A stretch of DNA of 64,000 bases from Streptomyces fradiae ATCC 10745 = DSM 40063 (lineage in GTDB: Bacteria > Actinomycetota > Actinomycetes > Streptomycetales > Streptomycetaceae). Positions 58,906-64,000 of this stretch are shown piece after piece. The stretch covers positions 4,132,501-4,196,500 of the forward strand of contig NZ_CP023696.1 in the NCBI RefSeq assembly GCF_008704425.1, in the 5' to 3' direction. The notes beneath the pieces were generated by a model. It had not been told where the DNA came from. It did not search any database and saw only the letters and a list, made by a program, of their open reading frames with translations. Both the position numbers and the translations under genes were made by a program. Position 1 is the first letter of the stretch. Each line of letters starts with the position of its first letter.

Positions 58906-59808
58906 TCACTGGGGGAGGGGCACCAGGCGGGCCGGGCCGGTCACCGGCTGCTCGTCCAGCCGGGCGCGCAGCACCGGGTCCGGCGGGGCGAGCCGCTCGG
59001 GGCCGCTCAGGACGGGGACGCCCGCCACCGCCTGGCCGGGCGCCAGGGGCGGCTCGTACCGGGTCGGCGCCGTGGCCAGCGTGAACGCGGTCGCCGCCGC
59101 GATGAGCGCCGACAGCGCGACCGTACCGCGCGTCCACAGCCACACCCGGCGCTCCCCGCCCGCCCGCACCGCCCTCGGTGTGCCCAGCACGGTCGCCGCG
59201 CCCAGCTCCAGCAGCTCCGCGAGCCCTTCCCGCAGCACGTCCGGGTCGGCCAGGGCCGGGACCCGCTCGGCGACCGCCCGCCGCGCGTGCAGCAGCCGGC
59301 GGGCGGCGGCCGGACTGCTGGCCTCCGTCTCGGCGGCCACCTCCGGCAGACCGGCGCCCAGGCCGTCGTAGAGGAGCAGGGTCCGGCGGTACGGGGGAGG
59401 CAGCTCCAGCAGGGCGTCCCGCAGGGCCCGCGCCCCGGCGGGCCCGGCGGGCGGGTCGGGCTGCCGGAGCGAGCGGCGCCAGCGGTGCCAGGGGGAGAGG
59501 GCGTAGTCGTGGGCGACCGCCCGCACCCAGCCGGCCGGGTCGCGGTCGACGGCCACCTCCGGCCAGCGGTCCCACGCCTGGTGGAACGCGTACTCGACGG
59601 CCTCCCGCGCCAGCCGCCGCCGCCCGCACAGGACGTACGCCTGCCGTACGAGCCCGGGGGCGGCGAACGCGTACAGCGCGTCGAACGCCTCGAGCGGGGT
59701 CGCGGGCACGCCCGCCGCCGGCACCGGGTGGGCCTCCGCCGCGTCGGGCGGCGGGTCCAGCGTCGCCGCCGTCCCGTTCGCCTCGCCGCCGATCGTGCCC
59801 TGCGTCAT
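58906..59808 (-). CDS. Sigma-factor-like protein with a C-terminal membrane helix
   Basis: Protein of 300 residues. Residues 35-115 resemble sigma-70 region 2 (AFDALYAFAAPGLVRQAYVL, WDRWPEVAVDRDPAGWV), and 130-185 resemble region 4 (DALLELPPPYRRTLLLYDGL and AARRLLHARRAVAERV). One membrane helix lies at about 225-245 (GTVALSALIAAATAFTLATA), and a Pro/Leu-rich outside tail of about 50 residues ends the protein. The ATG at 59808 has ggagg at 7 nt. A membrane-tethered or vestigial sigma factor is an inference from the fold; it could have lost promoter binding. Confidence 0.72.
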   Translation of the reverse strand: MTQGTIGGEANGTAATLDPPPDAAEAHPVPAAGVPATPLEAFDALYAFAAPGLVRQAYVLCGRRRLAREAVEYAFHQAWDRWPEVAVDRDPAGWVRAVAHDYALSPWHRWRRSLRQPDPPAGPAGARALRDALLELPPPYRRTLLLYDGLGAGLPEVAAETEASSPAAARRLLHARRAVAERVPALADPDVLREGLAELLELGAATVLGTPRAVRAGGERRVWLWTRGTVALSALIAAATAFTLATAPTRYEPPLAPGQAVAGVPVLSGPERLAPPDPVLRARLDEQPVTGPARLVPLPQ

Positions 59809-59924
59809 CGCCTGCCTCCGCGCACACCGTCCGTAGCGGATAGGTACATAAACGTATATTGAGCGACACAGCGGGCATCCGCCTGTTACACGATGACAGC
59901 GCGTGTCGTTGGCAGCATGCTCGC
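59809..59924. promoter_or_regulatory. AT-rich divergent promoter between sigma-like and PerM genes
   Basis: 116 bp with the only clearly AT-rich stretch in the area: tacataaacgtatattg at 59845-59861. Minus-strand TATGTACCTAT and plus-strand GTATAT/TATATT can serve as -10 regions. Confidence 0.4.
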
Positions 59925-62438
<2,514 letters not shown>

Positions 62439-62591
62439 TCGGTGCCGTCGGCGGACGCCGACGCCGCGCGACCCCGCCGCAGGAACCGCGTCCCCCGGTG
62501 TCCGCCCGGGGAGGTCCGGGCAACGGCGGCACCTCGCTCCGGGGCACCGTCCCCCGCCCCGGAAGACCGGTGCGCCGGAACGCTCACGGCC

Positions 62592-63692
62592 TCACTGGAA
62601 GCTGAGCCGGTGGGGGTGCGCGGGGTCGCCGGGGCAGGTGTGGACGCGCAGGTGACCGCGGCCGAGGTAGACGCCGACGGGATCGATCACGCGCGGGTCG
62701 TCGGCGGAGGCGCGGTCCTCCAGCGGAAGCCAGCTTCGCGAGGCGCCGTCGCACTCCCACGTGGCGACCGTGAGCAGGGGCGGCATCGGGGTCCCGCACC
62801 GGAGGCAGTCGACCGGTGCGGGGTCCGTCAGGTGCCAGGAGGCGAAGCCGCCGACCTTCCAGCCCGGCGCGATGGACAGGTCGCTCATGTAGTCGACCTC
62901 GTCCGGCTCCTGGGCGCGGGCGGCGGCCATGGCCGCCTCGTACTCCTCGTACGTGGCGTAGCCGACCGTCTCGGCGGAGTCGTACGCGTCCTCGGTGTGC
63001 TCCTGGGCGTCCTCGGCGTCGAGGAGGCCCTCCTCCCACTCGGTGATCTCCTCCTGGAGTTCGTCGTCCAGCAGCCCGAGGTACTCGTGCTCGACGACCT
63101 GCTCCGGGTGGACGACGCACGGGGTGGGAACGCACTCGGCACGGCCCGCGACCGGCGGTTCGGGCTGCGGTTCGAGCACGGGGCCGACATCGGCGGCCCG
63201 GCGCCACTTCAGGACCACGTCGATCGTGCGGTCCGGACCGTGGACCTCGAACGGGCACCAGAACACCTGAAGCAGGTCACAGCCCTCGGGCCCGGCGTCG
63301 GCGAGGTCCGGGACGTCCCGCTTGTACAACTGGGCGACGGCCAGCAGCGGCAGCGGGTCCTCGTCCCGCAGTTCCGGTGCGTGGTCGGCGACGGTCATGC
63401 CGGCGAGCAGCCGCTGCTCCTCCTCGGTGAGATCGCGTCCCCGCGCCGCCTCGTGGACGCTCCGCCGGAGGTGCACGTCGGAGAGGAGGTGGCCCGTGCC
63501 CTTGGGATGGACGGCGGTGCACTCGGGCCACGGCTCGCCGGCCGGCCACAGCAGGGGCCCCGCGACCGAGCTCTCCTCCGCCTTCGGCGCACCGTGCCGC
63601 GGGTGCAGGCGCGTCGCCGTTCGCCGGTGGGCGGCGAGCGCGGGGAAGACCGCCTCGACGTCGACGGGGCGCGGGGGCGTGGTGCGGGTCAT
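62592..63692 (-). CDS. DUF1963-like protein
   Basis: Cytoplasmic protein of 366 residues with no signal or membrane segment. Family blocks: LLWPAGEPWPEC, LLAVAQLYKRDVPDL, VFWCPFEVHG, WKVGGFASWHLTD and the final HTCPGDPAHPHRLSFQ. A very acidic stretch at about 205-265 (EEITEWEEGLLDAEDAQEHTE) separates two halves. There are two CxxC-type pairs (CLRCGTP and others) that may bind metal. The ATG at 63692 has ggagg 6 nt upstream. Function unknown. Confidence 0.75.
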   Translation of the reverse strand: MTRTTPPRPVDVEAVFPALAAHRRTATRLHPRHGAPKAEESSVAGPLLWPAGEPWPECTAVHPKGTGHLLSDVHLRRSVHEAARGRDLTEEEQRLLAGMTVADHAPELRDEDPLPLLAVAQLYKRDVPDLADAGPEGCDLLQVFWCPFEVHGPDRTIDVVLKWRRAADVGPVLEPQPEPPVAGRAECVPTPCVVHPEQVVEHEYLGLLDDELQEEITEWEEGLLDAEDAQEHTEDAYDSAETVGYATYEEYEAAMAAARAQEPDEVDYMSDLSIAPGWKVGGFASWHLTDPAPVDCLRCGTPMPPLLTVATWECDGASRSWLPLEDRASADDPRVIDPVGVYLGRGHLRVHTCPGDPAHPHRLSFQ

Positions 63693-63752
63693 GCGGTCCT
63701 CCAGTGCTTCTCGGCTCGGCGCCGAACCCGTCGAGTCTGCACTGGCGGCGGC

Positions 63753-64000
63753 TCAGCGGTGCAGGTGGGCCAGGGCTCCTTCGGGCACCGGGTAGGGCCG
63801 CTCCGCCGGGAGGAGGCGCCGTGCGGCGGCCAGGTCCCCGTTCCGCACGTGGTCGTGCACCGTGTGCGCGAGTGCGGTGACGTCGGTGACGGAGACCGTC
63901 CACTCGTCCGCGTAGCGGTGTGCGGCTTCCCCCGCGAGGCCGAGTTGCAGCGAGCGGTGCGGGAGCGGTCGCAGCCGCAGGTCGCGTTCCGGGTCCCACT
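63753..64000 (-). CDS. DUF4291-family protein, C-terminal part (cut by window edge)
   Basis: An open minus-strand frame running from the window edge to TGA at 63753, 81 visible residues. It reads WDPERDLRLRPLPHRSLQLG and continues GLAGEAAHRYADEWTVSVTD, then AERPYPVPEG, which matches the end of DUF4291 proteins. Its 5' part is outside the window. Family function is unknown. Confidence 0.72.
   Translation of the reverse strand, partial: WDPERDLRLRPLPHRSLQLGLAGEAAHRYADEWTVSVTDVTALAHTVHDHVRNGDLAAARRLLPAERPYPVPEGALAHLHR

Overview
The window is a stretch of chromosome from a high-GC actinomycete, almost certainly a Streptomyces. The evidence is very high GC with G/C-biased third codon positions, frequent GTG and TTG starts, class II chorismate mutase, icmB, a sortase-type LAxTG surface protein, WXG100-like toxins, and the local order glpD - kinases - guaA - pcrA - icmB - sucCD - perM. 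No rRNA, tRNA, CRISPR array, insertion sequence or replication origin was seen. Both ends cut genes: glpD on the left and a DUF4291 gene on the right.

Layout. 1-11.4 kb: the end of glpD, then four consecutive same-strand genes of the Ser/Thr receptor-kinase family; the second is a pseudokinase with a very large Tyr/Gly/Pro/Asp-rich insertion. 11.5-17.8 kb: semialdehyde dehydrogenase, GMC oxidoreductase, berberine-bridge-type flavoenzyme and a nucleotidyltransferase. 17.9-18.9 kb: a sortase-anchored surface protein. 19.3-22.8 kb: an accessory island of visibly lower GC with a polymorphic toxin (WXG100-like front, YwqJ-type deaminase tip), a SUKH-3 immunity gene, a second free-standing deaminase module and a second SUKH-3 gene with an unrecognised C-terminal half. 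23.2-25.6 kb: chorismate mutase behind a short aromatic-residue leader ORF and hairpin, and guaA. 25.7-29.5 kb: a divergent PspC cluster (PspC membrane protein plus small partner; PspC-fused histidine kinase plus LuxR-type regulator) around a shared promoter with repeated TCAGGG/CCCTGA sites. 30-39.4 kb: membrane-tethered esterase, NlpC/P60 endopeptidase, small membrane protein, PcrA helicase, M23 peptidase and icmB.

40-49.5 kb: a five-gene set in two divergent blocks, DUF5691 plus SWIM zinc finger on the minus strand and MoxR-type AAA+ ATPase, DUF5682 and VWA protein on the plus strand. The last three overlap at start/stop codons and the order resembles AAA+/VWA chaperone or conflict systems. 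DUF5682 carries two GxxH motifs and an early Glu like TraB/Tiki proteins. This set and the toxin island are the best candidates for under-described systems. 50-64 kb: sucC-sucD, an ABC exporter with a divergent two-component system, a Nudix hydrolase, a sigma-like protein with a C-terminal membrane segment, a PerM/DUF6350 membrane protein, a DUF1963-like protein and a partial DUF4291 gene.

Regulatory features include strong terminator hairpins after guaA and sucD and between two convergent genes, a probable transcription attenuator upstream of chorismate mutase, several start codons placed 6-7 nt after a TAnnnT box (probable leaderless transcripts), and several 14-18 bp tandem arrays, mostly between genes. 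Functions are assigned by motif and family recognition from the translated sequence; no database search was run.
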